A stretch of DNA of 64,000 bases from Rutidosis leptorrhynchoides (taxonomy: Eukaryota > Streptophyta > Magnoliopsida > Asterales > Asteraceae): NCBI RefSeq assembly GCF_046630445.1, contig NC_092338.1, positions 221,351,501 through 221,415,500 on the forward strand. Direction: 5' to 3'. The position numbers were made by a program, and so were the translations under genes. Shown here piece after piece: positions 36,931 through 50,086 of the stretch. The notes under the pieces were generated by a model. The model saw only the letters and a program-made list of their open reading frames with translations, was not told the origin of the DNA and ran no database searches. Position 1 is the stretch's first letter, and every line of letters begins with the position of its first letter.

Positions 36931-38373
36931 AGAGTTTTCAATATTAATGCGGCAGAGGCACAGGAAGACCCGGAGCTTGTTACGGGTACGTTTCTTATTG
37001 ACAATAAATCTGCTTACGTTTTATTTGATTCGGGTGCGGATAGAAGCTATATGAGTAGAGATTTTTGTGCTAAATTAAGTTGTCCATTGACGCCTTTGAA
37101 TAGTAAATTTTTACTCGAATTAGCAAATGATAAATTAATTTCAGCAGATAATATATGTCGGAATCGAGAAATTAAACTGGTTAGCGAAACATTTAAGATT
37201 GATTTGATACCAGTAGAGTTAGGGAGTTTTGATGTGATAATCGATATGGACTGGTTGAAAGAAGTGAAAGCAGAGATCGTTTGTTACAAAAATGCAATTC
37301 GCATTATACGAGAAAAAGGAAAACCCAAAATGGTGTACGGAGAAAAGGGCAACACGAAGCTACATCTTATTAGTAATTTGAAGGCACAAAAACTAATAAG
37401 AAAAGGTTGCTATGCTGTTCTAGCACACGTCGAGAAAGTTCAAACTGAAGAAAAGAGCATCAATGATGTTCCCATTGCAAAAGAATTTCCCGATGTATTT
37501 CCGAAAGAATTACCTGGATTACCCCCACATCGATCCGTTGAATTTCAAATAGATCTTGTACCAGGAGCTGCACCAATAGCTCGTGCTCCTTACAGACTCG
37601 CACCCAGCGAGATGAAAGAACTGCAAAGTCAATTACAAGAACTTTTAGAGCGTGGTTTCATTCGACCAAGCACATCACTGTGGGGAGCTCCTGTTTTGTT
37701 TGTCAAGAAGAAAGATGGTACATTCAGGTTGTGTATCGACTACCGAGAGTTGAACAAACTTACCATCAAGAACCGCTACCCACTACCGAGAATCGACGAC
37801 TTATTTGATCAACTACAAGGCTCGTCTGTTTATTCAAAGATTGACTTACGTTTCGGGTATCATCAAATGCGGGTGAAAGAAGATGATATTCCAAAGACTG
37901 CTTTTAGAACACGTTACGGTCATTACGAGTTTATGGTCATGCCGTTTGGTTTAACTAATGCACCAGCTGTGTTCATGGACCTTATGAACCGAGTGTGTGG
38001 ACCATACCTTGACAAGTTTGTCATTGTTTTCATTGATGACATACTTATTTACTCAAAGAATGACCAAGAACACGGTGAACATTTGAGAAAGGTGTTAGAA
38101 GTATTGAGGAAGGAAGAATTGTACGCTAAGTTTTCAAAGTGTGCATTTTGGTTGGAAGAAGTTCAATTCCTCGGTCACATAGTGAACAAAGAAGGTATTA
38201 AGGTGGATCCAGCAAAGATAGAAACTGTTGAAAAGTGGGAAACCCCGAAAACTCCGAAACACATACGCCAGTTTTTAGGACTAGCCGGTTACTACAGAAG
38301 GTTCATCCAGGACTTTTCCAGAATAGCAAAACCCTTGACTGCATTAACGCATAAAGGGAAGAAATTTGAATGA
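36931..38373 (+). pseudogene. Protease and reverse transcriptase of the F-box element
   Basis: Continuous with gag in the same frame. Protease motif [12 protein letters not shown] is near 37020. Pre-[15 protein letters not shown] is near 37490. RT has [28 protein letters not shown] (37729 on), [12 protein letters not shown] and the active site [10 protein letters not shown] near 38030. Open from 36607 to TGA 38371, which stands where a Trp is usual. Active-site residues of protease and RT are intact. Confidence 0.93.
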
Positions 38374-38871
38374 AATGATGAACAAGAGAAAGCGTTTCAG
38401 TTATTGAAGAAAAATCTAACTACGGCACCTATATTATCATTGCCTGAAGGGAATGATGATTTTGTGATTTATTATGACGCATCAAAGCAAGGTCTCGGTT
38501 GTGTATTAATGCAACGAAAGAAGGTGATTGCTTATGCGTCTAGACAATTGAAGATTCACGAACAAAATTATATGACGCATGATTTGGAATTAGGCGCGGT
38601 TGTTTTTGCATTAAAGACTTGGAGACACTACTTATATGGGGTCAAAAGTATTATATATACCGACCACAAAAGTCTTCAACACATATTTAATCAGAAACAA
38701 GTGAATATGAGGCAGCGTAGGTGGATTGAATTATTGAATGATTACGACTTTGAGATTCGTTACCACCCGGGGAAGGCAAATGTGGTAGCCGATGCCTTGA
38801 GCAGGAAGGACAGAGAACCCATTCTAGTAAAATCTATGAATATAATGATTCATAATAAACTTACTACTTAA
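38374..38871 (+). pseudogene. RNase H domain of the F-box element
   Basis: Between in-frame stops 38371 (TGA) and 38869 (TAA). Motifs: [39 protein letters not shown] and [15 protein letters not shown], with the four acidic positions present. Confidence 0.92.
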
Positions 38872-40017
38872 ATAAAGGAGGCGCAACAAGGAGTTTTAAA
38901 AGAGGGAAATTTAAAGGATGAAATACCCAAAGGATCGGAGAAGCATCTTAATATTCGGGAAGACGAAACCCGGTATAGGGCTGAAAGGATTTGGGTACCA
39001 AAATTTCGAGATATGAGAGAAATGGTACTTAGAGAAGCTCATAAAACCAGATACTCAATACATCCTGGAACGGGGAAGATGTACAAGGATCTCAAGAAAC
39101 ATTATTGGTGGCCGGGTATGAAAGCCGATGTTGCTAAATACGTAGGAGAATGTTTGACGTGTTCTAAGGTCAAAGCTGAGCATCAGAAACCATCAGGTCT
39201 ACTTCAACAACCCGAAATCCCGGAATGGAAATGGGAAAACATTACCATGGATTTCATCACTAAATTGCCAAGGACTGCAAGTGGTTTTGATACTATTTGG
39301 GTAATAGTTGATCATCTCACCAAATCAGCACACTTCCTGCCAATAAGAGAAGATGACAAGATGGAGAAGTTAGCACGACTGTATTTGAAGGAAGTCGTCT
39401 CCAGACATGGAATACCAATCTCTATTATCTCTGATAGGGATGGCAGATTTATTTCAAGATTCTGGCAGACATTACAGCAAGCATTAGGAACTCGTCTAGA
39501 CATGAGTACTGCCTATCATCCACAAACTGATGGGCAGAGCGAAAGGACGATACAAACGCTTGAAGACATGCTACGAGCATGTGTTATTGATTTCGGAAAC
39601 AGTTGGGATCGACATCTACCGTTAGCAGAATTTTTCTACAACAACAGCTACCATTCAAGCATTGAGATGGTGCCATTTGAAGCACTTTATGGTAGAAAGT
39701 GCAGGTCTCCGATTTGTTGGAGTGAAGTGGGAGATAGACAGATTACGGGTCCGGAGATAATACAAGAAACTACCGAGAAAATCATCCAAATTCAACAAAG
39801 ATTGAAAACCGCCCAGAGTCGACAAAAGAGCTACACGGACAGTAAAAGAAAAGATATAGAGTTTGAAATTGGAGAAATGGCCATGCTTAAGGTTTCACCT
39901 TGGAAAAACGTTGTTCGATTTGGTAAACGGGGGAAACTAAATCCAAGGTACATTGGACCATTCAAGATTATAGATCGTGTCGGACCAGTTGCTTACCAAC
40001 TGGAGCTACCTCAATAA
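38872..40017 (+). pseudogene. Integrase of the F-box element
   Basis: Same frame. The zinc module is near 39040-39170 ([25 protein letters not shown], then CLTCSKVK). The DDE core has Asp in MDFITKL, Asp in ISDRDGRF and Glu in GQSERTIQT, all present. The GPFKI motif is near 39957. It ends at TAA 40015. The core itself is open for 334 codons. Confidence 0.93.
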
Positions 40018-40314
40018 CTCGCGGCTGTACATAACACTTTCCACGTCTAAAATTTGAAGAAATGTTTTGCTAAAGAAGATCTCACTATTCCGTTGGACGA
40101 AATCCAAATCAATGAAAAACTTCAATTCATTGAAGAACCCGTCGAAATAATGGATCGTGAGGTTAAGAGACTTAAACAAAACAAGATACTGATTGTTAAG
40201 GTTCGATGGAATACTCATAGAGGACCCGAGTTCACCTGGGAGCGTGAAGATCAGATGAAGAAGAAATACCCGCATTTATTTCCAGAAGATACGTCAACAC
40301 CTCCAACTACTTAA
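40018..40314 (+). pseudogene. Chromodomain at the integrase C-terminus
   Basis: After stops 40015 and 40048 the frame runs to 40312. It holds FIEEPVEIMDREVKRL, IVKVRWN and GPEFTWEREDQMKKKYPHLF, the chromodomain fold of Tekay/Del chromoviruses that steers integration to heterochromatin. The two aromatic positions of the binding cage are not fully conserved, as is usual for this group. Confidence 0.9.
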
Positions 40315-40334
40315 AATTTCGGGACAAAATTTAT

Positions 40335-40349
40335 TTAACGGGTAGGTAC
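40335..40349 (+). promoter_or_regulatory. Polypurine tract of the F-box element
   Basis: TTAACGGGTAGGTAC directly before the TG of the 3' LTR. Confidence 0.88.
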
Positions 40350-43300
40350 TGTAGTGACCCGAACTTTTCCATATTTATATATATATTAAATAAAATTTTT
40401 ATTTACATGATTAAGTGTTTCCAACATGTTAAGCAATCAAACTTGTTAAGACTTGATTAATTGAAATAGGTTTCATATAGACAATTGACCACCCAAGTTG
40501 ACCGGTGATTCACGAACGTTAAAACTTGTAAAAACTATACGATGATATATATATGGTTATATATATAGTTAACATGATTTTATTATAAGTATGTATATCA
40601 TTAGGTATTTTAACAATAAGTTATATACATAAAAATGAGACTATTAATTTAAGAAACTCGAAAACGATATATATAACGATTATCGTTATAACAACGTCTT
40701 ACTAGGTACATATGAATCATATTAAGATATTGATACACTTGATTAATTATGTTAAATGATAACTAAATATATTATTAAGTGTATTAACAATGAAATACAT
40801 ATGTAAAAATAAGACTACTAACTTAATGATTTCGAAACGAGACATATATGTAACGATTATCGTTGTAACGACATTTAACTGTATATATATCATACTAAGA
40901 TATATTATATATCATAATATCATGATAATATAACAATTTAACATCTCATTTGTTATAATAAATAATGGGTTAACAACATTCAACAAGATCGTTAACCTAA
41001 AGGTTTCAAAACAACATTTACATGTAACGACTAACGATGACTTAACGACTCAGTTAAAATGTATATACATGTAGTGTTTTAATATGTATTTATACACTTT
41101 TGAAAGACTTCAATACACTTATCAAAATACTTTTACTTAACAAAAATGCTAACAATTACATCCTCGTTCAGTTTCATTAACAATTCTACTCGTATGCACC
41201 CGTATTCGTACTCGTACAATACACAGCTTTTAGATGTATGTACTATTGGTATATACACTCCAATGATCAGCTCTTAGCAGCCCATGTGAGTCACCTAACA
41301 CATGTGGGAACCATCATTTGGCAACTAGCATGAAATATCTCATAAAATTACAAAAATATGAGTAATCATTCATGACTTATTTACATGAAAACAAAATTAC
41401 ATATCCTTTATATCTAATCCATACACCAACGACCAAAAACACCTACAAACACTTTCATTCTTCAATTTTCTTCATCTAATTGATCTCTCTCAAGTTCTAT
41501 CTTCAAGTTCTAAGTGTTCTTCATAAATTCTACAAGTTCTAGTTACATAAAATCAAGAATACTTTCAAGTTTGCTAGCTCACTTCCAATCTTGTAAGGTG
41601 ATCATCCAACCTCAAGAAATATTTGTTTCTTATAGTAGGTTATCATTCTAATACAAGGTAATAATTATATTCAAACTTTGGTTCAATTTCTATAACTATA
41701 ACAATCTTATTTCAAGTGATGATCTTACTTGAACTTGTTTTCGTGTCATGATTCTGCTTCAAGAACTTCGAGCCATCCAAAGATCCGTTGAAGCTAGATC
41801 CATTTTTCTCTTTTCTAGTAGGTTTATCCAAGGAACTTAAGGTAGTAATGATGTTCATATCATCATTCGATTCATACATATAAATCTATCTTATTCGAAG
41901 GTTTAAACTTGTAATCACTAGAACATAGTTTAGTTAATTCTAAACTTGTTCGCAAACAAAAGTTAATCCTTCTAACTTGACTTTTAAAATCAACTAAACA
42001 CATGTTCTATATCTATATGATATTCTAACTTAATGATTTAAAACTTGAAAACACGAAAAACACCGTAAAATCGGATTTACGCCGTCGTAGTAACACCGCG
42101 GGCTGTTTTGGGTTAGTTAATTAAAAACTATGATAAACTTTGATTTAAAAGATGTTATTTTGAGAAAATGATTTTTATTATGAACATGAAACTATATCCA
42201 AAAATTATGGTTAAACTCAAAGTGGAAGTATGTTTTCTAAAATGGTCATCTAGACGTCGTTCTTTCGACAGAAATGACTACCTTTACAAAAATGACTTGT
42301 AACTTATTTTTCCGACTATAAACCTATACTTTTTATTTTTAGATTCATAAAATAGAGTTCAATATGAAACCATAGCAATTTGATTCACTCAAAACGGATT
42401 TAAAATGAAGAAGTTATGGGTAAAACAAGATTGGATAATTTTTCTCATTTTAGCTACGTGAAAATTGGTAACAAATCTATTCCAACCATAACTTAATCAA
42501 CTTGTATTGTATATTATGTAATCTTGAGATACCATAGACACGTATACAATGTTTCGACCTATCATGTCGACACATCTATATATATATATATTTCGGAACA
42601 ACCATAGACACTCTATATGTGAATGTTGGAGTTAGCTATACAGGGTTGACGTTGATTCCAAAATATATATAGTTTGAGTTGTGATCAATACTGAGATACG
42701 TATACACTGGGTAGTGGATTGATTCAAGATAATATTTATCGATTTATTTCTGTACATCTAACTGTGGACAACTAGTTGTAGGTTACTAATGAGGACAGCT
42801 GACTTAATAAACTTAAAACATCAAAATATATTAAAAGTGTTGTAAATATATTTTGAACATACTTTGATATATATGTATATATTGTTATAGGTTCGTGAAT
42901 CAACCAGTGGCCAAGTCTTACTTCCCGACGAAGTAAAAATCTGTGAAAGTGAGTTATAGTCCCACTTTTAAAATCTAATATTTTTGGGATGAGAATACAT
43001 GCAGGTTTTATAAATGATTTACAAAATAGACACAAGTACGTGAAACTACATTCTATGGTTGAATTATCGAAATCGAATATGCCCCTTTTTATTAAGTCTG
43101 GTAATCTAAGAATTAGGGAACATACACCCTAATTGAGGCGAATCCTAAAGATAGATCTATTGGGCCTAACAAACACCATCCAAAGTACCGGATGCTTTAG
43201 TACTTCGAAATTTATATCATATCCGAAGGGTGTCCCGGAATGATGGGGATATTCTTATATATGCATCTTGTTAATGTCGGTTACCAGGTGTTCACCATAT

Positions 43301-43781
43301 GAATGATTTTTATCTCTATGTATGGGATGTGTATTGAAATATGAAATCTTGTGGTCTATTATTATGATTTGATATATATAGGTTAAACCTATAACTCACC
43401 AACATTTTTGTTGACGTTTTAAGCATGTTTATTCTCAGGTGATTATTAAGAGCTTCCGCTGTCGCATACTTAAATAAGGACGAGATTTGGAGTCCATGCT
43501 TGTATGATATTGTGTAAAAACTGCATTCAAGAAACTTATTTTGTTGTAACATATTTGTATTGTAAACCATTATGTAATGGTTGTATGTAAATAGGATATT
43601 TTAGATTATCATTATTTGATAATCTACATAAAGCTTTTTAAACCTTTATTGATGAAATAAAGGTTATGGTTTGTTTTAAAATGAATGCAGTCTTTGAAAA
43701 ACGTCTCATATAGAGGTCAAAACCTCGCAACGAAATCAATTAATATGGAACGTTTTTAATCAATAAGAATGAGACATTTCA
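40350..43781 (+). repeat. 3' LTR of the F-box element
   Basis: TGTAGTGACCC to GAGACATTTCA, 3.4 kb, uninterrupted, followed by the AATAG duplication at 43782-43786. Collinear with the split 5' LTR, with few differences. Confidence 0.96.
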
Positions 43782-43786
43782 AATAG

Positions 43787-46700
43787 GTCGTTTACAAGTG
43801 CATTAAATGCGGAGAATTTTCCAAGGAATAACAAGAGTGTCGTTTGACTAGTTTTTCTTTAAAAGGAAAGATGATGCTATAACAGCATGAAATGTATTAT
43901 TGAGCTCGTTAAGATCTTGAGTGTTTATGCCGCAATAGTAGGGCAGATAAAATAGAGTAGAGTACGTAAAGATTTCAGTTACGTAGTTTGATGTATGGCC
44001 GATGTTTGTTAGAGATAGTACCAGCTTCAAGTTTTGAAAGGTAACCATAATACCTTTAGTTTTCAAGAGATGCCTAATAGACAAATGAGATGTTAGTTGA
44101 GAGTTCGTTGATCTCAGGATTTATACGAGCGATTAAATTTAAGACATCGTTCAGTATACTTGAGAACTTGTCTTTAGAAATAGTTTCAGAATGTAGCTTT
44201 AAGATTTATGATTTCAGTTTCATGTCGAATCATAGATCAAAACTTGACTAGAATAACATCTAGTTGCAAACCAAAAAGGAAGAAATGTTTAGAGTATCTT
44301 CATAAATGTCTAAGGTAACTCCTTCAGAGTAATAAAAGTGTTTTTGCACAAATGGCGAGTCGGTCTATTATTTACTTATGAGTATAAATGTGGTTGAGAA
44401 TAAATGTGAATCATTGATTATAAGGTATTGTTTCTACCATGAAGGAACCTTTGCTTCCTTGTTCAAAAGATCGTAGTATTGATGTTTACGAGAGCATCGT
44501 GGTTTGGCCGTGAAATACCGAAAGTAGAAACTTGTTAACGAATAACATAGCAAGGAAGAGATGATGTACGTAAAGAGGTAAGTCTCGTTCTTGCACGGAG
44601 AATGAGAATAAATTTGATCCAAACACATTGGAGAGCAATACGAAAGTTTAAATAATAAACCAAAGTAATTTTTGAAAAGTTGCGGCATTTATTATAACAA
44701 TATAAACGAAGCGGAGCTATTGGTAAAACTTGAGTTATGTACAACACGTACTATTTTATGTGAAATAATTTGAACAATACGAAAAAGAGTTGTTTAAAAG
44801 AATGTTTAATTTAATGAAACAAAGGTAAATTGCTAAAAATGCGAAAGTGTTTATATAATTAGTGAAAGTAATTTTAGAGGAGGTGACGAAATGATGTTCA
44901 TAGTACAACTAGGGTTACGTAAAATTTTGTAAAGTAATTTCGATTTAATCAAAGTGGAAATTTGTAGAAGTGAAAGTATAATTTGATATGTACTAGTAAA
45001 AGCACGTAAATTTAAGTTTATGTATAAAGTTTTATAAATCACATAAGTGAAAAATCATTTTTTATAAATTCTGAGATAGTTTGAAAAAAAAGACTCGTGT
45101 AAGAAATCTTTGGAAAACAGGATACTTGTATTTAAGAGTGTATTTGTTTGAGAAAAATTGATTGAAGATTTTAAAATTCTGGAGGATAATTGTGTAATAA
45201 TTGTTTCAAGGTAGTGAAAACTAATGGATCGACTTTTATCAGGGCATCAGTCCTTGGACTTAAAATGTTAACATTAAAGTTAGAAGGATGATAATGTGAT
45301 TATCATCAAATGAGTAAATCCCTCGGATTTAGAGTTATGTATGAAAGAACTTCAAATAAGATTTGCAACTTTAAATCGTTCGAATGATAGTGAGAGTTCG
45401 AGAACTCGGCATGAATAATCTGGCAGTCGCATAGACAAGTATAAATAAATGCTAAAGCAGTGACTTTCAACTATGTAATGATTGTTTGAATTCAGCCTTA
45501 ATTGGTCTGAGAGGAGGATACGTTAAAGTATGATGGAATCATTTCAATTGTTACAGCAGTTTTTCAGATGAGTTTAGCTCAAGCCACAACTTGAGATAGT
45601 GTATTTCACCTCTGGTTTTCGAGTTGACAATGATCGATTATTGTTTAAGTATGGCACCATTACTTGCATGGTGCCAAGTAGTCTATTATAAGTAGATGTA
45701 CGAGCACAGAAGTTCCTAGACTATGATAGTTAAAACGATACATGTATGGAGGTTCCATTCTTAAGAAGATTATGCATATGAGATATTTATCATCTCGACA
45801 TAGATAATGTAATATTGGACATGATGTTTGTAATATCGACGTTGGAGGGTTCAAATGACATAGGTTTTTGAAAGTCATATGAGAATTTACACCGAGAGTG
45901 TAATAACAAGTGATGATTATGTATCAATGATCAGGAGATATCCATTTAGGATGAATGAATTTAAAGATTTGATTGTCTACAACTTTTTATGGCACATGAA
46001 AGTTTGTTAAATGAGTATGAGATAGATATATAGTTTGATTAGAATGCGTTCTTCGTATCTACTAAATATCAAGATGATCATTTTTGCGTTCTTCGTATCT
46101 ACTAAATATCAAGATGATCATTTTTCTCTTTTCATGCCCTTGCATTTGGTTTTTGAACAGATAGCTTGACAGTTTTTCTTTTATTCACTTTCTATTCCAT
46201 ACGTCATGATATTGGAATATCTCTATGAATTATCGTAATATAATCACGTTGGCCACCGTCATTATATTTCACTAATTCATTTTCCTTTCCAAGGTCACTG
46301 CATAAGGTCAGGATATGTGATCAATGATGACTTCTAATATGGTATGTTAAGGACAGCAGTAATCTTAGCTGGATCGACAACATGTCAGTTTTAAGCCAAC
46401 AATTGCACTTTGGAAGAGTTTGCGTAGAGTTGTTCTTTTTCTCAAGAATGAGTTTGCAAATGTTGCTCACGTCCTTTCTCACTCTTGGAGCAGTTCAAAA
46501 TGTCATCCCTGAAAACAGTTACTAACTTATGGTTGGCTAGTTTTAAGTTGCAGTCTTTATAGACTTGGTTAACCTTCATATATTTGATAGTTATGGAAGT
46601 TGTGGAAGACGTAGTCAGACGAGGAAATTATGAAACATGGTGGTAAGAGTTGGTGTAGTTGGACGAACCATGATTCTTCACTACATAAGGGTGTATAGAA

Positions 46701-46860
46701 ATTTGATAAATCCGATAGGATAAAGATGAATATGATATAAACGAAACACTTTATTTTATTAAGAACGAGGCATTAAATAAGCCTTTTAATACACGATTCA
46801 GATATAGAAATGGTTTAAGGCATAGCCTTTACATAGATGAGAAATTGGAATAGGATAAAC
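43787..46860 (-). mobile_element. Array unit INT-i, main part: pol deletion derivative
   Basis: Minus-strand interior between LTR-i and LTR-ii. It retains a scrap of RT near 46365-46500 (matching 1370-1530), then a scrap matching the 2400-2470 protease side, then the gag start near 46670, so most of gag-pol has been deleted. From 43787 to about 46330 there is no recognisable coding region. This part matches 50360-52236 and 60377-60960 in INT-ii nearly base for base. A 40-base tandem duplication is at 46045-46124. The unit must have relied on outside enzymes. Confidence 0.82.
46045..46124. repeat. 40-base tandem duplication in INT-i
   Basis: The unit beginning tgcgttcttcgtatctacta occurs twice without a gap. 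INT-ii has a single copy near 60750. Confidence 0.95.
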
Positions 46861-47521
46861 TAGGAAATATTAGGATTGAAGTAGTCTTCATATTTCTTCT
46901 TCTCGTCCTCAACCTTCTACATAAACTTCTCAACTTTCTCATTCTTCGCTTTCTATTTCTCATGCAGGAACTCGAGGCAGTTTTCCTCCATCTTCAATCT
47001 AAAGTTAACATCTTCTCTTAGGTAGGCAAGAGATTGCTTCCCCCATCGGTCATTTCTATCACCTTCATACTTCACCAACTTTATCTCCTTCTTTAGCTCA
47101 GTATTTTCCTCCATGAGCTTCCTGATCGCTAGGTCTTTTTCCTTCATTTGAACATCGATCCTTGCAATATGAAGAATTAGGCCATCGGTAGTTTTTTCTG
47201 ATTCATGATCTCGTACTTGGCATCAACTTCTTCGTAGGAAGGAGATCAGGATCTTTTCTTTGACGGGCCATCTTCTTTAAAATCAGCAGGGCGTTTCCCT
47301 TTACTTTCCGTTCTTGGAGTGGCGTAGTATTCGGGAGAACTAGGTAAAGTATCCGGACTATAGTTTGGTGAGGGAGGACCACCAAAGCCATAAGGTGGAC
47401 TTTGGACTAGTCTTGGTGCTGAAGGATATCTAGTATCTTCTTCAATACCAGGTTTGAAGTGAGTCATTACTTCAGATGGTTCGAAAAGAATTGACTTGTC
47501 GTTTTTATTAACTCTTGACAT
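46861..47521 (-). pseudogene. ORF0 of array unit INT-i
   Basis: Homologue of the ORF0 at 3893-4650. The head from 47521 (MSRVNKNDKSILFEPSE) has S-P-N-Y-S-P and Y-Y-A-T-P-R motifs and a basic end near 47246. The coiled-coil part is at about 46870-47200 (KEKDLAIRKLMEENTELKKEIKLVKYEGD). A frame change near 47200-47250 and a stop near 46950 break it. Confidence 0.75.
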
Positions 47522-47721
47522 CCTATCATTAGGAAAGAGACTTTGATTAGCATTTTAAGCCAAGATTATCAAGGAAATGTAGTTAAGTTTATAAGGCAAT
47601 CCTAAGTGCTTTAAAGTCTAAGGCAGGAAAGGTTATAGTTTCCTAGATTGCTAAGGCACCCTAGCTAGCAAGTAAGGCACACATAAAGATGCAATCCTGG
47701 TTCTCTATAACAGCCTGGTTT

Positions 47722-47733
47722 GCTCTGATACCA
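47722..47733 (-). promoter_or_regulatory. Primer binding site of INT-i
   Basis: Minus strand TGGTATCAGAGC, the exact initiator tRNA-Met form, three bases from the LTR-ii end. Confidence 0.93.
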
Positions 47734-47736
47734 CTC

Positions 47737-49500
47737 TGTAACATCCCCAGCCTGGGCAAAATGTGACTTAATATCAAATAAACCAACATATTATAATATA
47801 CGAGAACAATACTAAATGATAAAATAAACTTTATTGAGAGTACGCAGCGGAAAATGAAATGTCGTTACAATGATGGAAGTAACAATAATGTAAGTGTTCA
47901 AATGAAAAAGTAAATAATGCGATATTTCTTGATCCTATGTCCAAGTAGCATCACATTAGTAGTAAGTAAGAAAGCTTGAATCAATCAGCACCTGAGACAA
48001 AACATGCTAAAGTGTCAACCAAAAAAGGTTGAGTGAAGTTCATAGGTTTAACAAATAAGTTTGACCGTTGTTTTAGACCACAAGATTTAGTTTGTAAATT
48101 TGATCTCCCGCTGGATCAAAAAGTTATGCCAGTGCGTGATATTTAGACTAAACGTTCAAGTTTGCCCCAAAGACAAGTTGTAGTTGATACTTGTCGGTTT
48201 AATTTCATTATTAAGTAATACAATGACTTGGTCAAATGTATCGGGAACGTTACTCCCAATAGGCCTACCCTCAATAATTAAGCATGCATTCAACGAGCAA
48301 TTAAAAATATCACTGTAGGGACTTAGTCGGACATAGCCGGGTATAGCATAGTTTTAACAGTTGGAACTTGTGTCTAAATTGTAAATAGTAAAAGTAGCAT
48401 GTGCCTCACCTCAATAAAAGTAAATAAGTTTGCTAGCAATAAAGAGTGGGGCTATGAATTCACCTTAGTAAGTAGAGAGAGAGAGAGTTATTCCTCAGAA
48501 TAGAAAGTTGGATGAGTGAGCAGAAAAGTCAACCTATTGACATTTAAGAGTAGTAAGTGTTTTTTCCCAAGTTTAAGTAGATGTTTAAGTATGATAGTGT
48601 TGTAAGTATAGTTCGTTTTACTAAGTTTCCTTTCCTAGTAAGTTTCTATTTTTAGAAAGTTTCCACTTTTAGTAGATTTCTTATCTTAGTAAGTTTCTAT
48701 AACTAGAAAGTTTCTACTTTAAGAGTGTTTTCCATTGTAGGATACTTGTCGTATTATATAAGCTTCCAATCACCCCTTTCCCTTCGAATGGCCATTTCAG
48801 GTCTAGGGGCTTGAGCTATAGGATCCTTTAAATCAGAAATCCAAACCCTTCAGCCTAGAGTTTCGTAGAAACCATTCGTCAAGAAAGTTTGAAGATCTAT
48901 ACATCTCTAATACATATCCCAAAATGTTTTTATGTGTTATAATATAAGTAGTAGGCTATAGGTGTTAGTAATAGTAATAGTGTATACATGTTAATTAATA
49001 GTATAAGTAGTATTAGGGTTTCATTAATTAGGGTTAGTTAATGAAAGTAGTATTTTAATGATTAGGGTTTAGGGTTTTGAGGATCTAAATAATATGAATG
49101 TTAAGATCATGCACGAATATGATTATGAATATAAACATGAATTGAAAGAAAGATTTAAAATTTTTAAAATTTTGGATCATACCTTGTTAATGATGATGAA
49201 TATTAACAAGAAACAAGAAGAAAACTTGGTGATGAAGATCAAATAACCCAAATAATGAAGAACACGCTTGAAAATCCTGATGAACATGAAGAACAAGCTT
49301 GAAGATCTGAATACCACAAGAGAGGGAGAGGGAGAGATTGTTTTTGAGAGAGGATTTTGGTGTGATTTGTGAATGAGAAACTAGGAGTCTAGGGGTGTTT
49401 ATATAGTGCAAGTATTAGAGTGTTAGTCAACATAAGGATGTTCTAATTAATGATTTTATTTTATTTTATAATTTTTAGTCAACAATAGGTGGTACTAGTT

Positions 49501-49562
<62 letters not shown>

Positions 49563-49605
49563 CTTTAGTCAACATAAGGATGTAATTGTTTAACATTCTT
49601 TAGAC

Positions 49606-49697
<92 letters not shown>

Positions 49698-49748
49698 TTT
49701 ACATTTACTACATGATAAGTATTATTTTCTTTTTACTAATTCATGACT

Positions 49749-49788
<40 letters not shown>

Positions 49789-50086
49789 ATTTAGTTCCCA
49801 ATTGTTTTATTATTTATATAAATGTCACTTTTTATTTATTACTTATAGGTTATTAATTATAATATTACATAAATGCATAAATTTTAATTAGCAGTGAGTG
49901 TCGACTAACAGTTTATTATTTTCATCTTTTATTAACTTATCAATTATTGCACAAAGTTAATTAATATGTTTTATAACTCTTAACACTTAACAATTGTTGA
50001 TTAAAGTTTAATCATTAAGTTTTAATTATATTGTTTGGGCATTTAATATTGGAAAAATATAGAATGGAAAAATGAGGGTCGTTATA
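47737..50086 (-). repeat. LTR-ii of array family A
   Basis: 2.35 kb, TGTAACATCCCC to CGTTATA. It is flanked on the left by the primer site of INT-i and on the right by the polypurine tract of INT-ii, so it serves both units. The minus-strand TATATAAA box is at 49398-49405 and the hairpin at 48015-48032. The second half holds AT (49506-49559, 49750-49785) and ATT tracts. Confidence 0.92.
49506..49697. repeat. AT and ATT microsatellites in LTR-ii
   Basis: (AT)n at 49506-49559, unique sequence, then (ATT)n at 49607-49697. A further (AT)n is at 49750-49785. Same positions as in LTR-i. Confidence 0.95.

Larger units (their letters stand above)
21944..43781 (+). mobile_element. Chromodomain Ty3/gypsy element carrying a captured F-box gene
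   Basis: Bounded by perfect target duplications AATAG (21939-21943 and 43782-43786). LTRs are about 3.4 kb, from TGTAGT to TTTCA. The 5' LTR is split by a second element (23216-31595). Own length without that insert is about 13.4 kb. Order after the primer site: acidic ORF1 (33956), F-box ORF (34709), second tract-like motif (35581), gag (35734), protease-RT-RNase H-integrase-chromodomain to 40314, polypurine tract, 3' LTR. Tekay/Del-type affiliation is from RT and chromodomain motifs. gag-pol has eight in-frame stops, while the two extra ORFs have none. Confidence 0.95.

Noticed and set aside
43787..46330. Several 60-90 codon minus-strand frames in INT-i that recur in INT-ii
   Set aside because: The two units are near-identical copies, so recurrence is not evidence of coding. 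I recognise no motif.
47737..50086. LTR-ii as a solo LTR between two separate insertions
   Set aside because: It has a primer site on one side and a polypurine tract on the other and no target duplication, so it belongs to both neighbours.
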